From Cylindrodendrum hubeiense (lineage: Eukaryota > Ascomycota > Sordariomycetes > Hypocreales > Nectriaceae), in NCBI GenBank assembly GCA_014621425.1, contig JAANBB010000035.1, forward strand, positions 1 to 64,000: DNA of 64,000 nt, written 5' to 3'. The notes under the pieces are model-generated. The model had not been told where the DNA came from. It made no database searches and saw only the letters and a program-made list of their open reading frames with translations. Positions 25,076 to 35,423 of the stretch are shown here, piece by piece; the stretch's first letter is position 1; each line of letters begins with the position of its first letter. Position numbers and translations under genes: made by a program.

Positions 25076-26440
25076 TCAGCCAATACATCTCGTGTACTGC
25101 CTCCATTGCAAGTCCTTCTTCAGCGCCTCTAAATCCTCCTGCGGCAGACACACTAGAATGGGGATGGCGCCACCCTCGGCTGCTTGGACGATGAAGGCGC
25201 CGGGAATGGGAGTCCCTATAGAGCGGCGGAAAAAGCGGCAGGGACCTAGCAAGGGCCCACAGGACCGTGGTAGAGTCTGATTTGTGTTCAAGCTCGACGT
25301 GGCCCCAACATCAGTGGTGCCGTTGTGGGTACCGTTGTACAAGAGCATGGAGCGGTCCGGCTCGCGAGCGATGAATGTGGCGACGCTGCGGATGGCCCAG
25401 GCAGTGTTAGCCTGAGAAAATTCCCGGCGCAACACCTGCGCAGTCTGTGGCAAGGTGAGAGATGTGACCTGGCCCAGTGGCAAGCGCGTGATGGCAGTAT
25501 AGATGTGGCAGCCCATGTAGGACGCGGGTATGCCGAGCGCCATTCGTCCGTCGATGGCGCGGGAGATTTTGGACTCGGTATCGGCCGACATCCCGCGGGC
25601 GAGACGCACAGCGCACAGCCGCTGCCAGTAGAAGGCATGAAGAACGTCATCTTCCGTCACGAGTCTCGACGGATCGTGGGCCGTCTTGGCGAGCTTGGAC
25701 AGGGACGTCACGGGCATCTTAAAGTAGCACCATGTCGGCGGGCTGTCAGGAAACACGAACTGATAGCCAGGCGGACGCCGCAGATAGGAGTGGTCCTTGA
25801 GAGGCTCGCTGCGTGGGATTAGATCAATTAGACGGGTTCGGTCACGGTTCGCCTGCTCCAGGTCGGCTGCCGGGATCTCATCACCGGAAAGCACCGTAGC
25901 AAACAGCTTGAGGAGTTGAAAGTTGGCTGTGCCATCCATCATGGTGTGGTGTGCGCTGAGGTTGAGGATGAGCCCGCCCTTGTTGAAGTTGGCCTGCAGG
26001 GTGATGACGGGCACTGGGCCCGCTAATCCGTGGGGCAGTGGAAGTGCCGGCCAGGGGGTGAGCTCTTTGCCGTTTAGTTTGCCGATGGGGACACCCGCCG
26101 CAAGAAGATCCGCCATGGGCTGGATAGTGTCATCGCAGTACTTGACTAAGACAAGGTCTCTCGCCGCGGATTCGGGCCAAGGAATTGCTGTGCGGACGCC
26201 CGACTTTTGGCCGATCTGCCATCCCAGCCAGGGAATCTGCTCGATCAGCCGGTCGAGGCCGGCTCGGAGAGCTGAAACGACGGCATCCCGGTCCACATCG
26301 AGCGGGAGCTCAAACCCGAAAGCCAGATGAGTGTAGGCGTCTAATATGGGGAACTGGCCCATGAGGTCGGGGTAGAGGTTCTCATCACCATTTCCCACCC
26401 CGCCCGACTGCTGTGTCGACTCGTCTTGCACTGAACTCAT
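25076..26440 (-). CDS. BAHD/trichothecene-3-O-acetyltransferase-like acyltransferase
   Basis: A single open frame of 454 residues starts at the ATG at 26438-26440. The acyl-CoA transferase motif HHTMMDG (HxxxD) is at about residues 164-169, in the context of LNLSAHHTMMDGTANF. The second BAHD-type motif (DFGWG) is not strictly kept. The corresponding place reads SCGPLLG within DVGATSSLNTNQTL…CGPLLG. A soluble CoA-dependent O-acyltransferase is expected. In azaphilone clusters the equivalent gene adds an acetyl or polyketide acyl group to the hydroxyl of the bicyclic core. It is divergently transcribed from the regulator gene across a 292-bp shared promoter with a CGGACTCCG site, which supports cluster membership. 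Confidence 0.85.
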   Translation of the reverse strand: MSSVQDESTQQSGGVGNGDENLYPDLMGQFPILDAYTHLAFGFELPLDVDRDAVVSALRAGLDRLIEQIPWLGWQIGQKSGVRTAIPWPESAARDLVLVKYCDDTIQPMADLLAAGVPIGKLNGKELTPWPALPLPHGLAGPVPVITLQANFNKGGLILNLSAHHTMMDGTANFQLLKLFATVLSGDEIPAADLEQANRDRTRLIDLIPRSEPLKDHSYLRRPPGYQFVFPDSPPTWCYFKMPVTSLSKLAKTAHDPSRLVTEDDVLHAFYWQRLCAVRLARGMSADTESKISRAIDGRMALGIPASYMGCHIYTAITRLPLGQVTSLTLPQTAQVLRREFSQANTAWAIRSVATFIAREPDRSMLLYNGTHNGTTDVGATSSLNTNQTLPRSCGPLLGPCRFFRRSIGTPIPGAFIVQAAEGGAIPILVCLPQEDLEALKKDLQWRQYTRCIG

Positions 26441-26655
26441 GGCGTGATTTGTTTTGTGGATGCTGACGGCTTATTGAATACGGATAATGAGCAAGCAATA
26501 GAAGCGGCTGGTTCGTTGCCTTTTCTCAGAGATACCCCATGGCATGTGCCTAGTCGGATATCGGCAGGGACTTATAAGTGATGTGGGCGGACCTTTTTTT
26601 CTCCGATGGGTTCTCACCTGCAAGTACTTTTGTACCGGTGTCAATCTCACCGGCA

Positions 26656-26664
26656 CGGACTCCG
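26656..26664. promoter_or_regulatory. CGG-N3-CCG site (CGGACTCCG), shared promoter
   Basis: A 9-bp inverted CGG/CCG pair with a 3-nt spacer lies between the acyltransferase (ends 26440) and the Zn2Cys6 regulator (starts 26733). It is placed to serve both genes, including autoregulation. This is the typical form of a Zn2Cys6 dimer site. The function is inferred. Confidence 0.5.
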
Positions 26665-26732
26665 ACAATTCCGCACGCTGATCACAACAAACTCAACCCC
26701 GGGTCGTGGACCCATGACTAGCAAACGGAGCC

Positions 26733-28625
26733 ATGGACAGGAGAGGCCCGAGCCATTCAGGTCCTTTCAGCCTGGCTTGTACAAGCTGCTTCAAATCCAA
26801 GTGCAAATGCGTCGCCCGTACCGATGGCAACGGCTGCCAGCGGTGCCACCGGCTCAACAAGCAGTGCCGGCGGTCCGACTCGATTCGTAGGCGCAACGTC
26901 AACAACAAGGCAAGCTCGGCGGCCCGCATCGCCGAGCTCGAAGGCAAACTGGAGGGCCTCATTTCACAATTACAGTCGCGCAATGTTATCGACGGCGATG
27001 GCGACGGTGACACGACGCAGCAGCAGAGTTCAGTTCTCCCAGAACCACCTTCACAACCCGCAAGCACAACATCAGCTCAACCCGACGATACTGGGGGAAA
27101 CGAGGCACAAGATGACGACGACATTGAAGACGACAACATTGAAGAGGATGACGACGACAATTTGGAACCCGTTGATTTGACTGGCTCGCTCAGGGCCGTC
27201 ACCACGTCGGAGCCATCGGAACCTCAAGTCTCCGAGGCAGAAGTCGAGACTCTTCTCCGTACATTCCGGTCATGCATGCTGCATCACTTTGCTTTTGTGC
27301 ATCTATCATCCCGTCTGACCGCTCATGAGCTGCAGCGCGATCGGCCATTCCTCTTCCGTGCTATTGTTTGCGTGGCGTCGCCCTCGGCGCGAGAGAAGGC
27401 GGCTCAAGGCAGGGAGTTGAAGAGGGCAATCTGCCAAGCAATGCTGGGAGAAGAAAGCCAGCCCAGCATAGACAGAATGGACTTGCTATTGGCTATCTTG
27501 ACTTACATATCCTGGGGCTGGGACCACGTCCTCAACCACGGCAGCCTGTCATGGCTCATGTTGCATGCTAAGTCGTTGGCCTGCGAGATGCGGCTAGACG
27601 AGCCAGACCCTCAAGACGCGCAAATAATGGCACTTTTCACCCCTGGCTTTGAACCTTGGTCTGAAAACACGAGAGCCGTGACAAGGCAGGATTTTATAGA
27701 ACGGCACCGCGCTGTCCTGGGATGTTTTGTGTTGAGCTCTGTCGTCTCAACCTACTATGGCCAAGGAGACGCCCTGCGATGGACACCGCAGATGGACACT
27801 GGTCTCGCCGCCGTAAGTACAAATAAAAACTGTCCCACAGATGCGACCCTCGCCATTCAAGTCCGTCTGCAATTGCTTGCGCAGAAATCGGTTCAGATCC
27901 ATCAACAACAACAGCTGGAACAGGGGCAGGCAGCCACAACGGAAATGACTTCTTTGCCAGCGCTCATGGACCTCACGGCATTGCAGGGACAGATACAAGA
28001 AGTTCAAATGTCACTTTCCCATGGCGTGGCGCATCAGGGACTCATCCTGGCTCACATACACTCGACGGAGCTCCAAATCAGTGAGACCACTTATGCCATC
28101 AACTCCACGGTTCCACTCATGGTTAGTCAATTCGGTAGAATGACAGGCACGGGGTCAGCGAACGCCGCCGGTGGCACCACGAGCAGTGCCTCATCCCGCC
28201 AGGAGCGGTTACAGTGCCTCTGGCAATGCGTGCGCGCCGTACAAGCCTGCACATCGGCCTTATTGGCCTTGTCACCGTCCGACTTTAGGGGAGTTTCCTT
28301 CCTCCAGTGGGCGCAGCTCGCACGTTGCGTCACGGCCTTGAACCACCTTACTGCCACCATCAAGGATGCAGCCTGGGACCGTGCCGTCGTACAGACCATC
28401 ATCAACGTGCCTACGCTCCTAGGCCGCGTGGCTGATAAGCTGGAGCTGGTCGCTCAGGCCAATGGCGAGCAGGGCCGCGACGAACTATTCACCCAGCTTG
28501 CGCGGAAAATGCGTGAGTTTTGCTCTGATGCCACCAGCAACGCGGCGCATGAGCAACGGGGAGCGGGCCAAGAGGACGCATGGCTTCGCCCTGACGTTTA
28601 TGTTGGGGGAAGGATGCCCTGGTAG
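26733..28625 (+). CDS. Zn2Cys6 transcription factor, probable pathway regulator
   Basis: An intronless frame of 630 residues. The zinc cluster is at residues 11-42 (ACTSCFKSKCKC…GCQRCHRLNKQC), with a longer than usual loop between the two Cys triplets. A possible coiled coil follows (ARIAELEGKLEGLISQLQ). Then comes a very acidic segment rich in Asp/Glu (about residues 125-148), which could be an activation region. The rest is a helical regulator region with HPxL-like fungal TF features. Its position between the acyltransferase and the SDR, next to a CGGACTCCG site, makes it the best candidate for the cluster-specific activator, in the place taken by AzaR-like regulators in azaphilone clusters. 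Alternative: it controls only a subset, since a second regulator lies at the right end. Confidence 0.87.
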   Translation: MDRRGPSHSGPFSLACTSCFKSKCKCVARTDGNGCQRCHRLNKQCRRSDSIRRRNVNNKASSAARIAELEGKLEGLISQLQSRNVIDGDGDGDTTQQQSSVLPEPPSQPASTTSAQPDDTGGNEAQDDDDIEDDNIEEDDDDNLEPVDLTGSLRAVTTSEPSEPQVSEAEVETLLRTFRSCMLHHFAFVHLSSRLTAHELQRDRPFLFRAIVCVASPSAREKAAQGRELKRAICQAMLGEESQPSIDRMDLLLAILTYISWGWDHVLNHGSLSWLMLHAKSLACEMRLDEPDPQDAQIMALFTPGFEPWSENTRAVTRQDFIERHRAVLGCFVLSSVVSTYYGQGDALRWTPQMDTGLAAVSTNKNCPTDATLAIQVRLQLLAQKSVQIHQQQQLEQGQAATTEMTSLPALMDLTALQGQIQEVQMSLSHGVAHQGLILAHIHSTELQISETTYAINSTVPLMVSQFGRMTGTGSANAAGGTTSSASSRQERLQCLWQCVRAVQACTSALLALSPSDFRGVSFLQWAQLARCVTALNHLTATIKDAAWDRAVVQTIINVPTLLGRVADKLELVAQANGEQGRDELFTQLARKMREFCSDATSNAAHEQRGAGQEDAWLRPDVYVGGRMPW

Positions 28626-29197
28626 AATCAGCATTGGCTGGAACAGAATAATATCGACAAGGCCTGTATAGACCGGAAAGTTAGCCAACTCGATTGATAT
28701 GGCGATATCATTTGCTGCATTGCGTCGACGCAACACGGACATACAAGCCTCCTTTTTGATAGATTATCATTCACGACGGAACGGAAAGGCTTACAGGCTG
28801 AAATCGTCAGCTGCAGAACCAAGCGCTGCTTAATTTAGGAGTGTGTAAAAGAGAAGTAGAATTTTAGCGGTGTTAGCAAGAGAGTCGAGATAGACGGCCT
28901 GGAGAATTTTATCTTACGTGCTTTCATGCAGCTTTAGTAACTATTGGGATTTCCGAATATACATAATAAGTAAGCTGGCCATCTCTATTAGATACTACTA
29001 TAGCCCAGTATAACTAAATTTACGGACTGTAAAGTGAGCACGGGTCTCGGAGTAATTGTCGGGTTCGGGTCGACTACTGTCCGCCCCATCGGAGTATAAG
29101 TCATCAACACGGGAACACACCTCACATCTCCTACAGTCAATTGATAGTGCCCTCCACATCAAAGTCTGAATTCCACATTCGCACAGAATAATCTACA
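28626..29197. other. Intergenic, SDR promoter
   Basis: 572 bp between the regulator stop and the SDR start. No coding feature. TCGGAGT half-sites are listed separately. Confidence 0.5.
29047..29095. promoter_or_regulatory. Two TCGGAGT half-sites upstream of the SDR
   Basis: TCGGAGT occurs at 29047-29053 and 29089-29095 in the same orientation, 150 and 100 bp before the SDR start. It matches one arm of the cluster palindrome plus the central AGT. A regulator site is inferred. Confidence 0.45.
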
Positions 29198-30278
29198 ATG
29201 GTCGCTCTAGAAGACATTCGATCCTCCAACTCCAAGATCGCGACGGTTCTCCGGCCTGGTTTGGTCGCCGTTTTCGCCGGCGCAACAAGTGGTATTGGCG
29301 AGACATCGCTGAAGAATTTCGCCAAAAATGCTGTCCAACCCCGGATTTACTTCATCGGGCGGTCCAAGGAGTCTGGGAGCCGAATTAGCGCCGAGCTGCG
29401 GAAGCTGAACCCCGAAGGAGAGTACATCTACAAGAGCGTCGACGTCAGCCTGCTCCATTCCGTAGATAATGTTTGCCGCGAGATCAAGGAGAAGGAAGCG
29501 ACAATCAACCTTTTGTTCCTTAGTACGGGGACAATGGTATCTGGGAAGGGTAAGCTAGAAAGAGCGCCGCGGCGAGAAGGAAACTAATGCATCTTTCGCA
29601 GATACCGAAGAAGGTCTCAGCTATCCTGTCGCGGTGGCATACTACGCCCGCCTTCGCTTCATTGTCAACCTCTTGCCTCTGCTGCGGGACGCTAACGATC
29701 TACGCCGCGTGGTGACCGTCTTAGCAGGCACCAAAGAAGGCACCGTTCACACGGATGACCTTCAGGGTCGCAAAAGCTCCATGACTTTCCTGCGTGGGCA
29801 CTTCAGCTCCATGACGACATTGACACTCGAAGCTGTTGCGAAAAATGCCCCCAACGTGTCTTTTATCCATGTTTATCCCGGCTTTGTCAAGACCAACATA
29901 GGAAAGGACGTGAAAGGGCCAATGGTGGCCGTCTTGAGAACAATTTTCGACGCTATCTACCCGGTGATTGGGCCGATTTTCGCTACCCCAGTTGGCGAAG
30001 CTGGAGAACGCCACCTGTTTCTCGCGACGAGCGCCATGTTTCCGGCAGGACGCGAGAGCGTCATTGCCGGTGTTCCGGCGCCGGGAGGGGCCACGGTTGC
30101 GCGAGGGACGAACGGCAAGAGAGGCAGCGGCGTGTACTCCATTACCAACAGTGGGGAGACTGCTCCGCCCCAGGTAGAGCAGCTTCTGGAAGGGATGAGA
30201 AATGACGGTACAGCAAAGAAGGTGTGGTCGCAGGTTGAGAAGGAGTTCGTTCGAATTACTGGGGTTGCGTCCGTGTAG
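29198..30278 (+). CDS. Atypical short-chain dehydrogenase/reductase
   Basis: Exons 29198-29549 and 29602-30278 (52-bp intron) give 342 residues. The N-terminal Rossmann motif is clear: VAVFAGATSGIGE, followed by RIYFIGRSKESG and a later LLFLSTGTM. The usual catalytic YxxxK is not found. After the strand RVVTVLAGT the expected helix reads RGHFSSMTTLTLEAVAK, with no Tyr/Lys pair. Azaphilone clusters contain a related stand-alone ketoreductase (AzaE-like), and this gene sits in that position. The missing pair leaves open whether it reduces by another residue set or has a structural or isomerising role. Upstream half-sites tie it to the cluster regulon. Confidence 0.82.
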
Positions 30279-30722
30279 AGCCTCGCGCCTACTGGGAGAA
30301 TCGGAATTCCTGGGATTTGTTTTACTCTTTTTTGTTATCCATATATAGAACAATTAGCCATTATAACCAGATTGAACCTTAAATCTAGCTGCGTTTTTCC
30401 TTAGCCGAGAAATACGGGTTCCATCTTGACATAGTGCTCTGACAAGAAACTGCTGTTTCGTATGTGCCTAACACCCACTTTCGATAGTGACGGAACGCCG
30501 TCATGAACCGCGACGCACTGTTAGTACCCGCGGAGCGAATCGGACTTATGATTCGCTTGTCCGGAGTTTCCAAGCCCAATGAAATTCAAGTCCGGACTCC
30601 GGGGTAACATTCTTTCGTATTGCTGCAGAACTACAAAAGACGCAGCCGTAGCGATGACGACCAACATCTCACCACGAACCCTCCCCTCGGCCTGGCAGTC
30701 CTGAACTCGCTTGTTGACAATA
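30279..30722. other. Intergenic, FAD oxidase promoter
   Basis: 444 bp between the SDR stop and the FAD oxidase start. It contains CGGACTCCG at 30593-30601 and CCGGAGT at 30561-30567. No gene is seen. Confidence 0.5.
30593..30601. promoter_or_regulatory. CGG-N3-CCG site (CGGACTCCG) upstream of FAD oxidase
   Basis: The site lies 122-130 bp before the predicted ATG at 30723, with a further half-site CCGGAGT at 30561-30567. It is identical to the site at 26656-26664. A binding role is inferred. Confidence 0.55.
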
Positions 30723-32213
30723 ATGCGGCCGAATTTCGCAGAATGCCTCGTCGCTGCGCTCGGCGGGAACTCAAGCCTCGTGGCATTCCCGTCGCAAGTA
30801 AACTATTCCGCCATTGTCGCCCCGCATAACTTGGACTATCCGGTGGTCCCTGCTGCAGTAGCCTTTCCGTCCACAGCTATTCAGGTTGCTCATCTTGTCG
30901 AATGCGCCGTTGCGTCGGGTTATAAAGTGCAACCCAAAAGCGGGGGCCACAGCCCTGCCAACTATGGTATGATCATCTCCGAGCCAACCAAGTTCTTCTT
31001 TGTTCGTTTTGCCATTCTGCAAATGCTAATACATTACTTAGGCTCCTCTACAGGAGAATTGTCCATAAACCTTCAGAATCTCCAGCATTTCTCCATGGAT
31101 AAATCGACCTTCCGCGCGAGTATTGGACCCGGATATCGCATGCGAGACGTGGATGAGCTCATGTACAATTCTGGACAGCGGTTTGTCCCACACGGCTCGA
31201 GTGGCCATGTTGGCCTCGGTGGCCACGGAACCGTTGGAGGCGCAGGATACGCGTGGCGCAAGTACGGCCTGACGATAGATTATATCCAGGAAGTTGAGGT
31301 TGTGCTGGCCGATGCGACCATCGTCAGAGCGTCCGCCTCGAAGAACCCTGACCTCTTCTTCGCGATCCGAGGCGCAGGAGCGAGCTTCGGTATAGTGACC
31401 GAATACGTCTTTAAAACACTCCCTGCTCCAGCGCAGACAGTTAGTTTTACGTACTTGTGGACTGCGACCGACGTCCCATCAAGGGCGGCCGTCTTCAAAG
31501 CTTGGCAAGCCTTGACCTACAACTCTAGCGTCCCATGGGCGCTCGAAACAATAGGTGGTGCCACGGGAAGCAGTATTTATATATCGGGGGCATATTTCGG
31601 CACATTGGATGATTTCAACGCCCTTGGGATTCCGAGCCTTTTACCCCCGGCACAGACAAGCAGCGTCAGCGTCTTCACAAACTTCCTGGAGCTATCGCAG
31701 CAATGGGCCTCGCAGAACACAGCGACTGGAAGAGAAAGCCCCTCGTTTTTCTACCTCAAATCAGCCATTTTCCGGCCCGAGACGCGCATCCCCGACAATG
31801 TCGTGGACCAGCTGTTTGAGTATATCAGCACGACGGACAGCGGCACAGATGACTGGGACCTTGAGTTTCAAGCCGGCGGCGGAAAAAACGGTGCATTTCC
31901 CTCATCAGAGACTGCGTTTCCTCATCGAGACGCCTCATTTGTCGCGCTTTTGTATGCCACGACGAGTGGGATCGTGACGGCGACGACTACGTCGTTCCTT
32001 GATGGTCTCCATGCCCTGGCTAGAAGCGGAAACCCCGACGCGTATTATGGTGAGTATGCGGGGTTTACTGATGCAAAAGAGGAGCCGGACCAGGCGCGAT
32101 ATCATTATTATGGATCCAACTTGAAGAGGTTGGAAAAGGTCAAGGCCGCTTATGATCCGCTTAACGTGTTTTATAATCATCAGGGTGTCTTGCCTAATGG
32201 TAAGTACCACTAA
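30723..32213 (+). CDS. BBE-type FAD-linked oxidase
   Basis: Exons 30723-30966 and 31042-32213 give 471 residues. The 75-bp intron has no stop and is a multiple of three, but its removal restores the family sequence NYG-SSTGELS. The FAD-binding PCMH domain has KSGGHSPANY, whose His is the usual covalent 8-alpha attachment. The second attachment Cys of bicovalent enzymes is absent (the motif reads GGHGTVGGAGYAWRKYG). The C-terminal BBE motif (YDPLNVFYNHQGV) is present. No secretory signal is obvious. In azaphilone pathways such oxidases (AzaG/AzaL-like) oxidise alcohols or side-chain carbons. Which oxidation occurs here cannot be read. Confidence 0.88.
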   Translation: MRPNFAECLVAALGGNSSLVAFPSQVNYSAIVAPHNLDYPVVPAAVAFPSTAIQVAHLVECAVASGYKVQPKSGGHSPANYGMIISEPTKFFFVRFAILQMLIHYLGSSTGELSINLQNLQHFSMDKSTFRASIGPGYRMRDVDELMYNSGQRFVPHGSSGHVGLGGHGTVGGAGYAWRKYGLTIDYIQEVEVVLADATIVRASASKNPDLFFAIRGAGASFGIVTEYVFKTLPAPAQTVSFTYLWTATDVPSRAAVFKAWQALTYNSSVPWALETIGGATGSSIYISGAYFGTLDDFNALGIPSLLPPAQTSSVSVFTNFLELSQQWASQNTATGRESPSFFYLKSAIFRPETRIPDNVVDQLFEYISTTDSGTDDWDLEFQAGGGKNGAFPSSETAFPHRDASFVALLYATTSGIVTATTTSFLDGLHALARSGNPDAYYGEYAGFTDAKEEPDQARYHYYGSNLKRLEKVKAAYDPLNVFYNHQGVLPNGKYH

Positions 32214-32932
32214 AGATGTTCCCTACGGTATTTTGGTATCATCTACTTTTTCATTTCTTTTTTCCTTTCTTCTTTCTTTTATTAAATAAAAGAAGAAGAT
32301 AGAAGACATTACGATATAGTACAGAATAGAAACCATCTGTTGATAAATTGCGGCTTCCCAGACACTCTTTGTATGAGATATAGAGGCTTGAACCTGTGCT
32401 AACTCAGTCTACATAATAACATGCGCTGTTTATTAACGTGAAATCGAACAGGGAAGAGGTTTATGCCAGGAGACTTAAGACTGTGGCAAAGATGCTGCCA
32501 GTCGGATGGCGGTTGACCAACTCTTAGAAGCTTAAAAGTTAATTATAATTCTTTTATTAATTCTAACATAATTAACTAGGTGCAGCCAATGAACTAATAG
32601 ATACTATACCTACCACTAATTACGATGCCAGTGACATCAACCCTTCTAAGGACGGCGATGACGACTCTTCGGAGAGCGTTGACGATGATTCTTCTAAAGG
32701 TGGCGACGGTGACTCTTCTCAGAATGCTGATGAATATTGATGAAGTCTCAGCGCCGGCGCTCAGATTATAATAGAATATTATTAAGTAGTCCCTCTTAAG
32801 ATCCCTTTGTTCTTTTCAAGTTATATATTTCTCTTCCTACAAATATTAAACACTCCCCTTTGGCTGAAATAGCGGCGCCCTATTCTGGCCATTCCACCTT
32901 GACCCATCTAAACTATTGCCAGTCTTCGCACT
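32214..32932. other. Intergenic between convergent FAD oxidase and MFS genes
   Basis: 719 bp. It contains a pyrimidine-rich tract at about 32240-32285, AT-rich DNA and a stop-terminated reading of decayed coding look (32579-32740, listed separately). No intact gene. Confidence 0.5.
32579..32740 (+). pseudogene. Orphan Asp/Ser-rich C-terminal coding relic
   Basis: A 54-codon stop-terminated reading without its own start codon. It begins after an AG at about 32578 and runs GAANELIDTIPTTNYDASD, then a repetitive tail of D-D-D-S-S, E-S-V-D-D-D-S-S-K-G-G-D-G-D-S-S, and ends at TGA 32738-32740. The flanks are AT-rich. It may be the last exon of a decayed transposon or gene. The parent family is not recognised. 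Confidence 0.3.
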
Positions 32933-34888
32933 CTACACATCGCGGTTTTCTGCCTTTTCTTCCTCATGAGCAGGCTTGTCACTAGTTATGGCATTGAGCT
33001 TCTTCACTTCACGAACGTCCTTCCACCCAAGCCCCCAGGCAAAGGGCAAGATGCATAATGTGACGGCGATTCCAAAATACATGACGTGATCAATAGCTTT
33101 GCAGTAGGCCTCAAGCGTAGCAGCCAGCGCGGGCCCAGACACGAGCTGACGGATGGACCGGATGCCACCGCCGACAATGATGTCTGGCGAGATGCCAATG
33201 GTGGCAATGCGCCGCTGCAGCTCGTCGCGGAGGCTATTGCTGAAGATGGCGTTTGCGGCGATTAGAGTCGTGGCAGCGCCAATGTTCATGGTGAAGATGA
33301 TAATTGACATGGCGATGGGTATCTGTGCTGGAGGAACGAGGTTTTGAACCGCTATAAAGGGCTGGCAAGGGAGTAAGCTGATGAACTACGTATGCAAACA
33401 AAAGAGCTTACGCCTGATGCTGCAGAGCCACTGCCAATACCATAGAGAATCTGGTACCCTATCCAAGATGCAACGGTGGTGTCAGGACTTAAAAGCGAGA
33501 GGAGCCCGTAACCGATGGCAGACAGTGAGCCACCCAGCAGGATCCAGGGAAGGTAGTAACCTAGCACTTCGACTATGCAGGACGGCGGTGGTTAGATAGA
33601 TAGACATGAGGAAAAGTGGAAGGGGCCCTGCAGCAAGCCAGACACACTTACTCATACTGCCCGAGACCAGGGTGAATAAAACCAGGCCGAGAGTTGTTGG
33701 CAGCATGTGCACACCGCTCATGAGGGGCGAATCATTTCGTACGGCCTGGAAGAAAATAGCGAGATAGTAGTCAGCCACAAGAATGCCAGATAAGCTGAAA
33801 AACAGAGTCATCGCGGCCGACCAGATGACGCGATGTTTCAGCATGGCAAAAGGCACCATGGCTTCATCTCCCTGGCGGGACTCCCATACGAGAAAGACAG
33901 CAAAAGTCGCACCGGCCCCAACCAATAGACCAATTACCACGGAACTGTCCCAGGGATGTTGGTTTCCTCCAAACTGGAGTCCTAGGAAGAACATAATGGC
34001 CGCGGGGCAGATGAGCACAAATCCTATCAAGTCTAACGACCTAACAGCTGTGCCGAGAACCTGTCGCATGGGAGGCTTTCGTTTCGGTTCCGGAATGTTC
34101 TGGAAGAGAACGCATGCGCCGACGATGGCACCTAGAGGGAGGTTGATATAGAAACCTAGGAATAGATAAGCTACTGCATTGAGATATGAGATTGGTGAAG
34201 AGACGCACACCACCGCCAAGACACATCTGCGCTAAAAGCGCCTCCGATAATGGGACCGCATGCAAGGCCTACTTGACTGATGCCCATCGTGACTCCCATG
34301 AAGAGTGGTTGTTTCCGGGTTGGGAGAGCGGCGGCAATAGTGGTCAGGGAACCGGTTGTGATGCCCGAAGATCCCAAGCCCGCGATGGCCCGGCCCACAA
34401 TGAACATGACCGACGACTGAGCTGCTCCGCAGACCGCCGACCCGATTTCGAAGACTGCGAAGAAGATGAGAAAGCACCACTAGAAAGAAACGCGTTAGGT
34501 GTCAGATCGATGGGATGAGGGAGACCCAGGGACTTGCCTTGATGGAAAAGTAGGTGTAGATTTTACCGCTCAACGGCTGAAATGCTGCACTGGCAAGCTG
34601 GTAGGCTCCGCCGTACCAACCAATATCTACTATTGAGTCAAAGGCAGTTGTGATGGACGGAGTGGCCGTGGACATGATGGCGAGGTCGAGATAAACCAGG
34701 AAGTAGGCCAGGATAACTGCCGTCAGGATGAGGGTGAGTCTTAAGCCCTCGGGATACTCGTGCTTGTATTCTTCATCATCGTCACTGCGAGTACTCTTTT
34801 CGGCCTCGGTTTGTGTCTGTATCGAGTCGACCGGGGAATGGTCAGAAGCGTCCGTCTTCTTCTCCCTCGCGTCAATCGTCTCGGCCAT
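32933..34888 (-). CDS. MFS exporter, DHA1/14-TM drug-resistance type
   Basis: Five exons (34538-34888, 34209-34479, 33652-34155, 33412-33572, 32933-33361) give about 571 residues. The first intron (34480-34537) uses a GC donor in the strong context AAG|GCAAGT; the others are GT-AG. The N-terminal 50 residues are charged and cytosolic. Then come [20 protein letters not shown] (motif of 14-TM pumps), [25 protein letters not shown] (motif C of antiporters), [12 protein letters not shown] and the late [15 protein letters not shown]. It is probably a plasma-membrane proton antiporter that exports the cluster product. Upstream CGGAGTCCG (35092-35100) supports co-regulation. Confidence 0.9.
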
Positions 34889-35423
34889 GTTGAGATAAAA
34901 GTCGTGTGGCGGCTTGATGGGATATGAGCAGCAGGAAGAAATCGACTATGGATAACATGAAAAAGATGTACTACGCGAAATCGTTGATATAAATATATTC
35001 CCTTTGAAAATCTGTGCCTGAGCTGTCGGGGTCGGGCTCGGAATCCGGACTGGTCTTGGTGCGTTTATCGAACCGTGGAGTCGGAGAAGGACGGAGTCCG
35101 GCCGGCACGGACCACACGGCGCCCATTTCCCCGATTCAAAGACTCCGACAGACAGGCTGATTTACTCTACTCTACCCGGAGGTTTACAGCTGCCGATCAT
35201 ATCCTGCACGCATTTTCGAACTGTATCCATATCGTTCTCACCATTCATGGTCATCTGCCGACATTTGAATCCCACGGCTTCTGTCCTGTCCGGTGCGTCG
35301 TGCAATAATTGGCCTTTGGAGTACACCTCCAAGATGGATACAGAATTACGAAAAAGAAAATGCTAGATTATGAATTTCAATTTATTCTAATCTTCATTAC
35401 TACTTCAGAGCATGCCTTGGCGA
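34889..35423. other. Intergenic, MFS exporter promoter
   Basis: 535 bp between the exporter start and the stop of the FSH1-like hydrolase. It holds CGGAGTCCG (35092-35100), TCGGAGA (35081-35087) and ACTCCGA (35142-35148). No gene. Confidence 0.5.
35092..35100. promoter_or_regulatory. CGG-N3-CCG site (CGGAGTCCG) upstream of MFS exporter
   Basis: The palindrome lies about 205 bp before the exporter start, flanked by half-sites TCGGAGA at 35081 and ACTCCGA at 35142. It is the same motif, read on the other strand, as CGGACTCCG elsewhere in the cluster. Confidence 0.55.
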
